A stretch of 6,126 bases of DNA from Anaerozeibacter quisquiliarum (GTDB taxonomy: Bacteria; Bacillota; Clostridia; Christensenellales; Aristaeellaceae): NCBI GenBank assembly GCA_051162045.1, contig JBISDI010000067.1; one strand, given 5' to 3'. The position numbers were made by a program, and so were the translations under genes. Below, piece by piece: positions 1 through 5,377 of the stretch. The notes under the pieces are model-generated. The model was not told the DNA's origin, searched no databases, and was given only the letters and a program-made list of their open reading frames with translations. Each line of letters begins with the position of its first letter. Positions within the stretch are counted from its first letter, which is position 1.

Positions 1-111
1 TCTTTTTGTCTGGGGCGGATCTCCCTTTCGGGCATCAGGTGACATGGGCGGTAATTGGTGTAAATGTACGGGCGAAGTCCGACGTTGAGGGACAAAAAGC
101 GGGTGGCGCTC
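1..111. repeat. Diverged direct repeat, copy 1 (integrase-downstream segment)
   Basis: This segment aligns end to end with 3565-3677: by eye 8 substitutions and one 2-base gap over 113 columns. A perfect 30-base block lies at 60-89, matching 3624-3653. Copy 2 lies between a tRNA-Pro attachment core and the integrase terminator, so this copy is best read as the matching end of a second, related element whose integrase is gone. The match starts at the first base of the window, so it may extend further left. No convincing reading frame covers it on either strand. Confidence 0.9.
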
Positions 112-133
112 TCTTTGAGCTTGATTTCCACCC
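101..133. other. Degenerate hairpin, remnant of an integrase terminator
   Basis: GGGTGG (101-106) pairs with CCACCC (128-133), and an inner GCTC (108-111) pairs with GAGC (117-120). The left arm is shared with the intact terminator at 3664-3707. The right side has diverged and has no T-run, so termination from here is doubtful. It reads as the decayed equivalent of the terminator that ends the integrase gene in the right-hand copy. Confidence 0.5.
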
Positions 134-193
134 ATGAATCCGTAAGCTGTGACTCAGCCGCAAGGCACATCACACTTTACGGAGGAAATCGCA

Positions 194-729
194 ATGGAAA
201 TCCGCAAGCTCACGGCGAAACTGAGGGACGCGGTTCCGGTATGCCTGCAGGTGGAGGGCAAAGAGATCAAGCGGTACAAGAACATCGAGATCCCGGACGT
301 GCTCAAAAGCTGGAGTATCACGTACCGCTAAGCGGCGCTATCACATTCAAGTTTTTTCGAGCCGGGCGTGCTGCCAGAGGAATTCCCGCAGCCACGGGAG
401 CGGAGGACGCGGAAACCCATGGCCCTAGGAGAGGGGCGACAGGCGACGGTGTCAGCCGAGGTGGACGGGGAAGCGGAGCCTCAGGCAGCGCAGTCCGCCG
501 TATCGTACTCTGCTAGAATGGTGGAGGCCCTGACTAAGGCGATGGAGGATGCGCAGGCGGCCGGCGAGCCGGTGGATGCACTGGCTGGTGATCACGGCGG
601 AGCCGGAGAACACCGAGGTCGCCGTGCAGCCCAGTGCGACGCACCGGCAAGAAAGCTTACGGGCAAAGGCAAGGGCAGGAGGGGCGCGGCGACTACGGAA
701 AGTACCGACGATTAAGCCACGACGACTGA
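194..729 (+). pseudogene. Broken small phage-like gene of unknown function
   Basis: A good ribosome binding site (GGAGG, 8 nt spacing) precedes the ATG at 194. The first about 38 codons read MEIRKLTAKLRDAVPVCLQV and onward, then stop at 329-331. Coding potential continues by switching frame. A reading LEYHVPLSGAITFKFF continues in frame 1 after an A-run near 305-310 (one A apparently lost). It returns to frame 2 as EPGVLPEEFPQP after a T-run near 352-357 (one T apparently gained). It moves to frame 3 as LVITAEPENTEVAV after a CTGG CTGG tandem duplication at 581-588. The last part may end at 715 (frame 2) or 729 (frame 1); a basic Gly/Lys/Arg-rich tail is seen. The repaired product would be about 175 residues. 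I do not recognise the family; the opening resembles small proteins of Firmicute prophages, from memory only. Multiple homopolymer or duplication indels in one gene, with intact neighbours, point to a pseudogene more than to sequencing error. A terminator follows directly. Confidence 0.6.
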
Positions 730-733
730 TTAT

Positions 734-756
734 CCCGGCCCAGCGCCGGGGTTTTT
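734..756 (+). terminator. Rho-independent terminator after the broken gene
   Basis: CCCGGC (734-739) and GCCGGG (745-750) form a perfect 6 bp GC stem around a 5-base loop, followed by TTTTT at 752-756. It sits 5 to 19 bp after the two possible ends of the upstream broken gene. The opposite strand has no T-run next to the stem, so it probably serves plus-strand transcription only. Confidence 0.85.
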
Positions 757-856
757 GTGTCTTGGGAGGCATACTGCTCTTTAGTATCCTGTGATGATCC
801 ATCGACATGCCTGTTTGCGTCAATAATAGAGATTTCGTCGCGAACACCAGGCGAAA

Positions 857-1756
857 TTATGCTTTCACATCCACGTTCTGCCGAGCGGAAGTTTTAACAA
901 GAAGGACGATCGCCAGGATCATCAGCGGGATCCCACCGACCAATCCGGTGATCGCTGGGCCGAGCAATGTGTTGGAGCCTGTCGTTGAGAGGAGTACCGG
1001 TAGCCCCGCGCCAGCGTTCACTGTGGAGTGGATCATCGCGGCCGGGATCACGCTGTCCAGCCGGATCGCGGCGTACCCCTCGACGATGCCCAGTGAGATG
1101 CAGAAAATGATCATCGCCAGAATCCCCAGCCAGGGATAGCCTGAGTACCCCGTGCCGTAGTTGTGCCCCATCACGATTATTGGGAAGTGCCAGAAGCCCC
1201 AGATCACGCCGGTGATGACCAGCGCCGCCCGGTCGGAGGTGAGTTCACGCAGCTTGGGCAGCAGGTATCCACGCCAGCCTAGTTCCTCGCCCAGCGTAGG
1301 GATGATGTTGACCACCGGACCCGCCGTGAGGATCAACGCGACCGTGAGCAGGAAGATGACCGGCGGCGTGAAGCCAGCAGGGGAAGCCGCCAGCGTCTTC
1401 CGGATCATGGTCATGGACGGGTCGAACGTGCCCGGGAAGACCAGGAAGTACAGCGCGCAGCTTGCGATGATCAAAAGCGTCGGGCCGAAGTACAGTACCA
1501 GATAGGCCTTCCCGTGCCCCCTGAAGTGTGGGCGCAGATACATTTTGCCAAAACCCTCATGGGTGGTGAGCCGCGTCAACAAGCTGGCAAGAGCCGGCGC
1601 GAACATCGCCGCGCCGACGATGAGCTGAGAGGTCATGCTGCCCCCGTAGATCATCCCGCTGAGGGGTACGATCATGAACACAGTCCAGGCGATCGCCATA
1701 GCCAGTATGGTGAAGATCAAAATCCGTTTTTTTACCTGCGACATTTCGCCGGTCAT
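857..1756 (-). CDS. CPBP family intramembrane glutamic metalloprotease (Abi/CAAX protease-like)
   Basis: A polytopic membrane protein of 299 residues with hydrophobic segments along its length. The CPBP motifs are present in order: EExxxR in GEELGWRGYL (E157, E158, R162), a Trp/Phe-rich GFWH motif (H190), and HxxxN in HSTVNAG (H243, N247). These are the conserved catalytic or metal-binding residues of the Rce1/Abi superfamily, so it should be an active protease within the cytoplasmic membrane. Bacterial members include bacteriocin self-immunity proteins and peptide-processing enzymes; the substrate here is unknown. I chose the ATG at 1756 because AAAGGAG stands 8 nt upstream of it. An alternative ATG at 1780 adds 8 residues, overlaps the stop of the upstream gene as TGATGA, and has a weaker GGAG. 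The gene lies directly downstream of the HTH regulator, so the two are almost certainly co-transcribed and possibly translationally coupled. No clear terminator follows; a 6 bp inverted repeat at 832-857 abuts the stop codon but lacks a T-run. Confidence 0.9.
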   Translation of the reverse strand: MTGEMSQVKKRILIFTILAMAIAWTVFMIVPLSGMIYGGSMTSQLIVGAAMFAPALASLLTRLTTHEGFGKMYLRPHFRGHGKAYLVLYFGPTLLIIASCALYFLVFPGTFDPSMTMIRKTLAASPAGFTPPVIFLLTVALILTAGPVVNIIPTLGEELGWRGYLLPKLRELTSDRAALVITGVIWGFWHFPIIVMGHNYGTGYSGYPWLGILAMIIFCISLGIVEGYAAIRLDSVIPAAMIHSTVNAGAGLPVLLSTTGSNTLLGPAITGLVGGIPLMILAIVLLVKTSARQNVDVKA

Positions 1757-1779
1757 AGTTGTCTCTCCTTTATCAATCA

Positions 1780-2898
1780 TCAGGTTTGCTCCGGGGCATT
1801 CGCAATAAGCCGGGCCTCGACGCCGCGGAAGGCCAGATCGTCCTTCAGCGGGGCAAACGCCGGGTTCCGGATCACCGCGTCCGTCATGCTGCGCCGGATC
1901 GTCCTTTCATCCCTCGGCATCCCCGTGCCCAGATCCAGTTCCTCTAGCCAGCCGTCGAGCCGGTCGAAGAAGCCGTCGCCTTTTAATCGTAGCGGGTAGA
2001 TGTCTCCTGTGATGATGTCGGCGTAGTGGCGTAGCATATCCACCGCCCTGTCCGGCTTCCCCTGTAGCATGAACCCCTGGGCGGCTACAAGGTACAGGCC
2101 GACGAGCACGACGGGGTGCAGCCGCCTTATGTCGAACGCCTCCGATACGGCAAGCGCACGCCGGAGCGCTTCGTCGAAGCGCGGAGGGTCGCAGGCGCTG
2201 AGCGTTAGGTAAGACGGCAGGTAGTTGAACAGCAGCACGATGTTCTGGTAGATCCCGGCCTGCAGCACCGTCTTTGCTTCCTCCGGCTGCCCCTTAACCT
2301 GGAGCGCTGAGGCGATGAGCACTTCCGGCGCCATCGCGGGTGCGACAGTATCGCCGAGAAGGTCGATCACCGCGGTCGCATCGCCGGCTGCCAGCGCGCA
2401 CAGCGCTTCCATGTTCACCGCCTGCTGCGCCAGATGGACTTCGCAGGACTCCTCGCGGACGCGGAGGAACAGTACCCTTGCCTCCGCAATCAGCGCCATC
2501 TGCGCATCCCTGTCCCCGGCCAACTCCGCGTGGTTCATCAACAATAGCCCAATCTGAAGCAGCAGCGGGAAGCAGGAATGGTACTTTTTGACCACCTGCC
2601 TGCAGCGTCCGAGCACGGTTTTGAATGGCTGGGCCGCGAAATCTGCCGACAGGGCCAGATACAGCTTGCGGATGTCCTCCTTCGGCATCTGCGGCTTGTA
2701 ATCCATCAGGTCGTCGATGCTGATGTCAAAGTACGCCGCTAACAGTGGAAGGAACGTGACATCCGGATAACTCTGCCCGGTTTCCCACTTTGAGACTGAC
2801 GCCTTGGACACGCCGATGTAGTTTGCCAGCTCATCCTGGGTAATGCCCTTTTCCCTGCGCTTTTTGATGAGCACGTTCGCGATGTTGATCTCCCGCAT
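1780..2898 (-). CDS. HTH (Cro/CI-type) transcriptional regulator with long helical C-terminal domain
   Basis: A protein of 372 residues. Residues about 6-61 form a classic HTH_3 domain: IKKRREKGITQDELANYIGV, then SKASVSKWETGQSYPDVTFL, with the recognition helix around S31-W38. The remaining about 300 residues are Leu/Ala-rich helical pairs suggestive of TPR-like repeats, for example EALCALAAGDATAVIDLLGD and VAAQGFMLQGKPDRAVDMLR. This layout recalls RRNPP-type or similar sensor regulators, but no ligand can be named. The ATG at 2898 is preferred: GGGGGTGAG stands about 5 nt upstream. An in-frame TTG at 2946 would add 16 residues but lies inside the likely -35 box. The stop codon overlaps an alternative start of the CPBP protease gene, so the regulator probably controls itself and that protease as one operon. 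The inverted repeat in its promoter is a likely autoregulatory operator. Confidence 0.9.
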   Translation of the reverse strand: MREINIANVLIKKRREKGITQDELANYIGVSKASVSKWETGQSYPDVTFLPLLAAYFDISIDDLMDYKPQMPKEDIRKLYLALSADFAAQPFKTVLGRCRQVVKKYHSCFPLLLQIGLLLMNHAELAGDRDAQMALIAEARVLFLRVREESCEVHLAQQAVNMEALCALAAGDATAVIDLLGDTVAPAMAPEVLIASALQVKGQPEEAKTVLQAGIYQNIVLLFNYLPSYLTLSACDPPRFDEALRRALAVSEAFDIRRLHPVVLVGLYLVAAQGFMLQGKPDRAVDMLRHYADIITGDIYPLRLKGDGFFDRLDGWLEELDLGTGMPRDERTIRRSMTDAVIRNPAFAPLKDDLAFRGVEARLIANAPEQT

Positions 2899-2917
2899 TC
2901 TTCTCACCCCCGGGTGT

Positions 2918-2946
2918 ATTCTAGGCGTTTCCACGTCGAAACGCAA
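2918..2946 (-). promoter_or_regulatory. Promoter of the HTH-CPBP operon with embedded operator dyad
   Basis: On the minus strand a -35-like TTGCGT (2941-2946) and a -10-like TAGAAT (2918-2923) are separated by exactly 17 bp. Between them, GCGTTTC and GAAACGC form a perfect 7+7 bp inverted repeat with a 6-base centre (2925-2944). Its outer edge overlaps the -35 box and its inner edge abuts the -10. A start near 2911 would leave a leader of about 12 nt that still holds the GGGGGTGAG ribosome binding site. The layout is typical of a self-repressing Cro/CI-type regulator. The dyad is seen directly; promoter use and the binding protein are inferred. Confidence 0.6.
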
Positions 2947-3214
2947 TGGATCGGTGGTTTACTACTGTAGAAAAAATCAACCTACGCTTTACCACTGCCT
3001 TTGGTGACAAAATCAATTCGGCTTCGTGGGCGCGACACCAGTTAGTATTTTGAGCGAAAAATCCGAGTTCGCGTAGTTACAAACATGAGTGTCGCAACAC
3101 AGTGAAATAAGAAAGCGTTTACCGATCATCAAGGGTTAATCTCTAGCAAAAATGAGTTGCCATACACTGCTGATAACAAGACTTTCTAGTAGCGCATTAT
3201 GGTAAATCGCCAGC

Positions 3215-3241
3215 TTGCAATTTGACACCGGTGTCATGCAA
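3215..3241. promoter_or_regulatory. 14 bp perfect palindrome with outer inverted arms
   Basis: TGACACCGGTGTCA at 3223-3236 is a perfect palindrome. It is flanked by TTGCA (3215-3219) and TGCAA (3237-3241), which are also inverted copies of each other. A consensus -35 hexamer TTGACA (3222-3227) overlaps the left arm, but no fair -10 lies 16-18 bp downstream. It may be an operator or a site for a recombination accessory protein. The dyad is certain; the role is unknown. Confidence 0.5.
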
Positions 3242-3301
3242 AACCGGTAGGGGAGGGGCCGTTAGATTGGCCGTTTTCGTGCAACTATTTTGCATCGGAT
3301 T

Positions 3302-3319
3302 CTGTCCGGGCATGTCTGG
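3302..3319 (-). repeat. Putative integrase arm-type site, left arm (inverted copy)
   Basis: Read on the minus strand, CAGACATGCCCGGACAG matches CGGACATGGACGGACAT of the right-arm copy at 13 of 17 positions. The unit is two GACA-containing hexamers about 10 bp apart, close to one helical turn, as expected for arm sites bound by the N-terminal domain of a tyrosine integrase. Confidence 0.4.
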
Positions 3320-3356
3320 CTATGCCGATTTGAGGGCCTTTCCTTCCTGACTTAAG

Positions 3357-3374
3357 CGGACATTGGCAGACATA
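3357..3374 (+). repeat. Putative integrase arm-type site, left arm (direct copy)
   Basis: CGGACATTGGCAGACATA matches the right-arm copy at 3497-3514 at 14 of 18 positions and lies about 20 bp from the tRNA core. The paired hexamers are again about 10 bp apart. Confidence 0.45.
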
Positions 3375-3394
3375 ATCGGAACGTCCGTTCGATA

Positions 3395-3438
3395 TCGGGA
3401 CCAAAAGGCCGCAGGTTCAAATCCTGTCACCTCGACCA
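3395..3438 (+). other. attachment core: 3' half of tRNA-Pro(CGG)
   Basis: The 44 bases fit tRNA numbering exactly from U33 onward: T33, anticodon CGG at 3396-3398, G37, A38, 3' anticodon-stem strand CCAAA, a 5-base variable loop, T-stem GCAGG and CCTGT around TTCAAAT, 3' acceptor strand CACCTCG, discriminator A, and an encoded CCA. The C34-G35-G36 anticodon with G37 and the T-arm sequence indicate proline. Upstream bases do not supply the 5' half: no CGAGGTG acceptor strand or D-arm is found. Such a 3' half next to an integrase gene is the usual footprint of tyrosine-integrase recombination in the anticodon loop. A functional tRNA cannot be made from it alone. Confidence 0.85.
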
Positions 3439-3442
3439 GAAT

Positions 3443-3475
3443 AATCCGGATTTGTGAAAGCAAGTCCGGATTTTT
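3443..3475 (+). terminator. Rho-independent terminator of the tRNA-Pro fragment
   Basis: AATCCGGATTT (3443-3453) pairs with AAGTCCGGATT (3462-3472), giving an 11 bp stem with one G-T pair, an 8-base loop and a following T-run. It starts 5 bp after the tRNA CCA, where a tRNA gene terminator would normally sit. It was therefore either carried in with the tRNA end or is the original host terminator. Confidence 0.85.
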
Positions 3476-3496
3476 AATATGACTTTTTGGTACTTT

Positions 3497-3514
3497 CGGA
3501 CATGGACGGACATG
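3497..3514 (+). repeat. Putative integrase arm-type site, right arm
   Basis: CGGACATGGACGGACATG is a clean tandem of two GGACAT hexamers 10 bp apart, located between the tRNA core and the integrase. Related copies occur at 3357-3374 and, inverted, at 3302-3319. Copies on both sides of the core are what an attP, or a junction of two tandem elements, should show. Confidence 0.45.
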
Positions 3515-3564
3515 CCCCCTTTCCGATACAATGGGTCAACAACGGATTATAGGCGATTGGTGTA

Positions 3565-3677
3565 TCTTTTTGTCTGGGGCAGATCTCCCTTTCAGGCATC
3601 AGGAGACACGGACGGTAATGGGCGTAAATGTACGGGCGAAGTCCGACGTTGAGTGACATAAAAAGCGGGTGGCGCTC
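3565..3677. repeat. Diverged direct repeat, copy 2
   Basis: The counterpart of 1-111. Its right end runs into the left arm of the integrase terminator. The 30-base block 3624-3653 is identical in the two copies although the rest has drifted, which hints at a constrained element within the repeat. An open frame crosses it on the minus strand (3474-3710), but it overlaps the terminator and lacks a convincing ribosome binding site. Confidence 0.9.
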
Positions 3678-3707
3678 AAGGATTATCCCTGAGTCGCCAC
3701 CCGTTTT
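3664..3707 (-). terminator. Terminator of the xis-int transcript
   Basis: CGGGTGGCG (3666-3674) pairs with CGCCACCCG (3695-3703), and an inner CTCA (3675-3678) pairs with TGAG (3690-3693). On the minus strand the stem is followed by a T-run (AAAAA at 3660-3664 on plus), 13 bp or so beyond the integrase stop. The plus strand also has TTTT at 3704-3707, so it may work in both directions. Confidence 0.85.
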
Positions 3708-3719
3708 CATAGGTTCTCA

Positions 3720-4865
3720 TTAATCGTCATCGCGTCTCGCCTTGCTTCGGAATACCTTCTCCATGTTGACGGAGGCCTTTCTCAGCGTTTCCTCCTTCAG
3801 GTGCGTGTAGATATTCGCCGTGGTCTGGTAGTCCGTGTGGCCGACGATCTTCATTGCCACGAGCGGGTCAACACCACTTTCATAGAGAAGCGTCACATAG
3901 TTGTGCCGGAAGAAGTGCGGCGTGATGGACGGCTTGACCTGCTTCAAGATGTCGTCCGGTCTGCTCGTCCCTTCTTTGACCTCGCGCCACTCGACGCAGC
4001 CGCAGGCGACCATCAGCCGCGCCCAAGTTCTCTTGTACGTGCCCTGCGAGAAAGGTTCGCCCTTCTTCGCATGAAATAAGTAGGCATCATTTGTCTCTCG
4101 ATTCGCCAGCAGAATCTCTTTCAATTCCGAAGGAACCGGGACGTACCTGTCCGCCGCATCGGTCTTTAGCTCACCTTCACAGGCCGTCGACCCGGTGAAG
4201 TCAATATCCCGCTGAATGTGCACCTGATCTTCCTTGAAGTCAAAGTCGCCCCATTTCAGCCCAAGCGCTTCACCGCGCCGAACCCCAAGGTAGTAAAGCA
4301 CCGCCAGAAACATCCCTTCCGGATGGATCCGTATGACTTCAAGCACTCGAGCCGTTTCCTCTTTCGTCAGCGGGCGACGAGCATCCTTCTTCGACGCCTT
4401 CGGTCGGATGAGTGCAACCGTCGGGTCACGCTCGATCATGCCGTCTGCATAAGCGGACGAGAATATCTGTTTCAGCGTACCGATGATCATCGTAATCTGA
4501 GATTTGCTTGTGCCTGCAAAGCGGTTGACGAACTCCTGTATCTGCGCGGCCGAGATCGCTTTCATCTGCTGCAAGCCGAATTCCGGCAGAATGTGCTTCA
4601 TGAAACAGGACTTGTAGGAAGAACGGCTTGCATCGGATATGAACGGTTCCTTTTTCAACGTGTACCATTGCTCTGCATATTCGCAAAACTGTTGATCTCT
4701 GGGAATCTCTCTTCCGAAGATGTAGTGCTCCCTGACAGCCGCCTTGACGTTTTCCAGTTCCCGCCGCGTCGGCGCGCTCACATATTTGTATATGGAGTTT
4801 CCGTTCTGATCAACGCCAATGGTGACTTTCCCCCGGTACTTGCCGGTCGGTGTTTTCTTGCCCAT
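3720..4865 (-). CDS. int: Phage/ICE tyrosine integrase
   Basis: A complete 381-residue site-specific recombinase that integrates and excises the element by way of a covalent phosphotyrosine intermediate. The N-terminal part (about 1-50) holds an AP2-like arm-binding region (GKYRGKVTIGVDQNGNSIYK). Residues about 55-155 form the SAM-like core-binding domain. The catalytic domain runs from about 165 and shows every expected residue: R196 in LGVRRGEALGL, K234 in GELKTDAADRYVP, H317 and R320 in HFFRH, H343 in VGHTDYQT, and the nucleophile Y353 in NIYTH. The start has AAAGGAGG 6 nt upstream. The excisionase gene ends inside that ribosome binding site, so the two are made from one transcript. The gene's 3' end faces the tRNA-Pro fragment about 280 bp away, its probable target. 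Nothing in the sequence suggests inactivation. Confidence 0.97.
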   Translation of the reverse strand: MGKKTPTGKYRGKVTIGVDQNGNSIYKYVSAPTRRELENVKAAVREHYIFGREIPRDQQFCEYAEQWYTLKKEPFISDASRSSYKSCFMKHILPEFGLQQMKAISAAQIQEFVNRFAGTSKSQITMIIGTLKQIFSSAYADGMIERDPTVALIRPKASKKDARRPLTKEETARVLEVIRIHPEGMFLAVLYYLGVRRGEALGLKWGDFDFKEDQVHIQRDIDFTGSTACEGELKTDAADRYVPVPSELKEILLANRETNDAYLFHAKKGEPFSQGTYKRTWARLMVACGCVEWREVKEGTSRPDDILKQVKPSITPHFFRHNYVTLLYESGVDPLVAMKIVGHTDYQTTANIYTHLKEETLRKASVNMEKVFRSKARRDDD

Positions 4866-4880
4866 GGTTGACCTCCTTTA
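4866..4880 (-). promoter_or_regulatory. Overlap of xis stop codon with int ribosome binding site
   Basis: On the minus strand the TAA stop of the excisionase gene (4878-4880) overlaps the first bases of AAAGGAGG (4872-4879), which serves the integrase ATG at 4865. Ribosomes ending xis translation must therefore uncover or occupy the int start region, which favours coupled synthesis of the two proteins. Confidence 0.75.
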
Positions 4881-5171
4881 CCTTCTGGGTGCCCATCTGC
4901 CGGTACGCGCTGCCGCGAGGAAATCGCCCTGGCTGATGCCGGTCCTGGGTCGGGTGTTGTTGGCTCTTGCCATGAAGTTCGACTTCTTCGGGTTTTCGAT
5001 GTATTCGCAGATGGAACGCACATCGACGCGGCGATCTACCCGACGCAGACGACCTTCGTCCATCATCCGAGAAATGGTACGCGGCACTACGTTCAACAAT
5101 TGCGCCGCGACCTTCTGTGTACAAACCTCACCGTACCTCTCCAGCATGTCATTCAGTCGATTCATCTCCAT
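4878..5171 (-). CDS. Excisionase-like HTH DNA-binding protein
   Basis: A basic 97-residue protein. Residues about 14-58 (EVCTQKVAAQLLNVVPRTIS, then RMMDEGRLRRVDRRVDVRSI) look like the MerR-like winged HTH of excisionase-type proteins: a helix pair ending in PRTISRMM, then a basic wing. The C-terminal tail (about 62-97) is rich in Arg, Lys and Asn and probably disordered or DNA-contacting. AGGAGG lies 8 nt before the ATG at 5171. Position directly upstream of int, in the same transcript, supports a role as recombination directionality factor. A small repressor or replication-linked HTH protein is the alternative, since this fold is shared. I leave the symbol empty because excision activity cannot be read from sequence. 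Confidence 0.8.
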   Translation of the reverse strand: MEMNRLNDMLERYGEVCTQKVAAQLLNVVPRTISRMMDEGRLRRVDRRVDVRSICEYIENPKKSNFMARANNTRPRTGISQGDFLAAARTGRWAPRR

Positions 5172-5188
5172 GTCAACAACCTCCTCAT

Positions 5189-5203
5189 GTTTTTCACAAA
5201 AAC
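5189..5203. promoter_or_regulatory. Short perfect hairpin before xis
   Basis: GTTTTT and AAAAAC form a 6 bp inverted repeat with a 3-base loop, ending a few bases upstream of the AGGAGG of the excisionase gene. It could affect translation initiation or be an operator half-site pair. Being A/T-based, it would be weak in RNA. Confidence 0.3.
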
Positions 5204-5245
5204 GGATTGTCTCGGGCGTCAGCAGACATGATTGCTCTGTTGAGC

Positions 5246-5275
5246 GAGTTTATCAAGATAACTCTTTTTGTCCAA
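5246..5275 (-). promoter_or_regulatory. Candidate promoter of xis-int with imperfect dyad over the -10
   Basis: On the minus strand TTGGAC (5270-5275) and TAAACT (5247-5252) are separated by 17 bp. The plus strand of 5246-5264 reads GAGTTTATC-AA-GATAACTC, an inverted repeat that is perfect apart from one extra T. A repressor bound there would cover the -10 box. The leader to the excisionase ATG would be about 70 nt. The hexamers match the sigma-70 consensus only moderately, so the promoter call is tentative. Confidence 0.35.
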
Positions 5276-5377
5276 CAATCCACGCAGTGACTCCCTTTAC
5301 CTACTAACAGGAAGAACGCATATGTGGACATCGGTGGACGGCGTTTGTCCCAAAATGCAAAAAGCTGCGGCCCGGTG

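Larger units (their letters stand above)
2947..3394. other. Gene-free spacer between cargo operon and attachment core
   Basis: No open frame with a ribosome binding site is visible on either strand; the longest ATG frames noticed on the plus strand are under 20 codons. The first about 270 bp are clearly more A+T-rich than the flanking genes. The right part holds a 14 bp palindrome, two GGACAT-type repeats, and an imperfect dyad that touches the tRNA fragment (ATCGGAACG at 3375-3383 against CGTTCGAT at 3386-3393). It is best read as the non-coding end of the left element plus the left arm of the attachment site. Confidence 0.6.

Noticed and set aside
64..516. Plus-strand 150-codon open frame covering the repeat and the broken gene
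   Set aside because: Its first half reads through the non-coding repeat and the wrong frame of the small gene; only about 15 residues (LEYHVPLSGAITFKFF) look like real coding sequence.
832..857. Inverted repeat ATTTCG/CGAAAT at the CPBP stop codon as a terminator
   Set aside because: Stem of 6 bp with a 14-base loop and no T-run on the minus strand; too weak to call.
3474..3710. Minus-strand 78-codon open frame between the tRNA fragment and int
   Set aside because: It begins within the int terminator hairpin, has no convincing ribosome binding site, and covers the repeat and an arm site; no recognisable motif.
4218..4871. Plus-strand 217-codon open frame opposite the integrase
   Set aside because: It is antisense to a complete integrase with all catalytic residues; the translation shows no domain-like pattern and no ribosome binding site.
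5326..5340. GGACAT plus GGAC near 5326 as a further integrase arm site
   Set aside because: Only one hexamer is complete and the spacing differs; a chance match is likely at this distance from the core.
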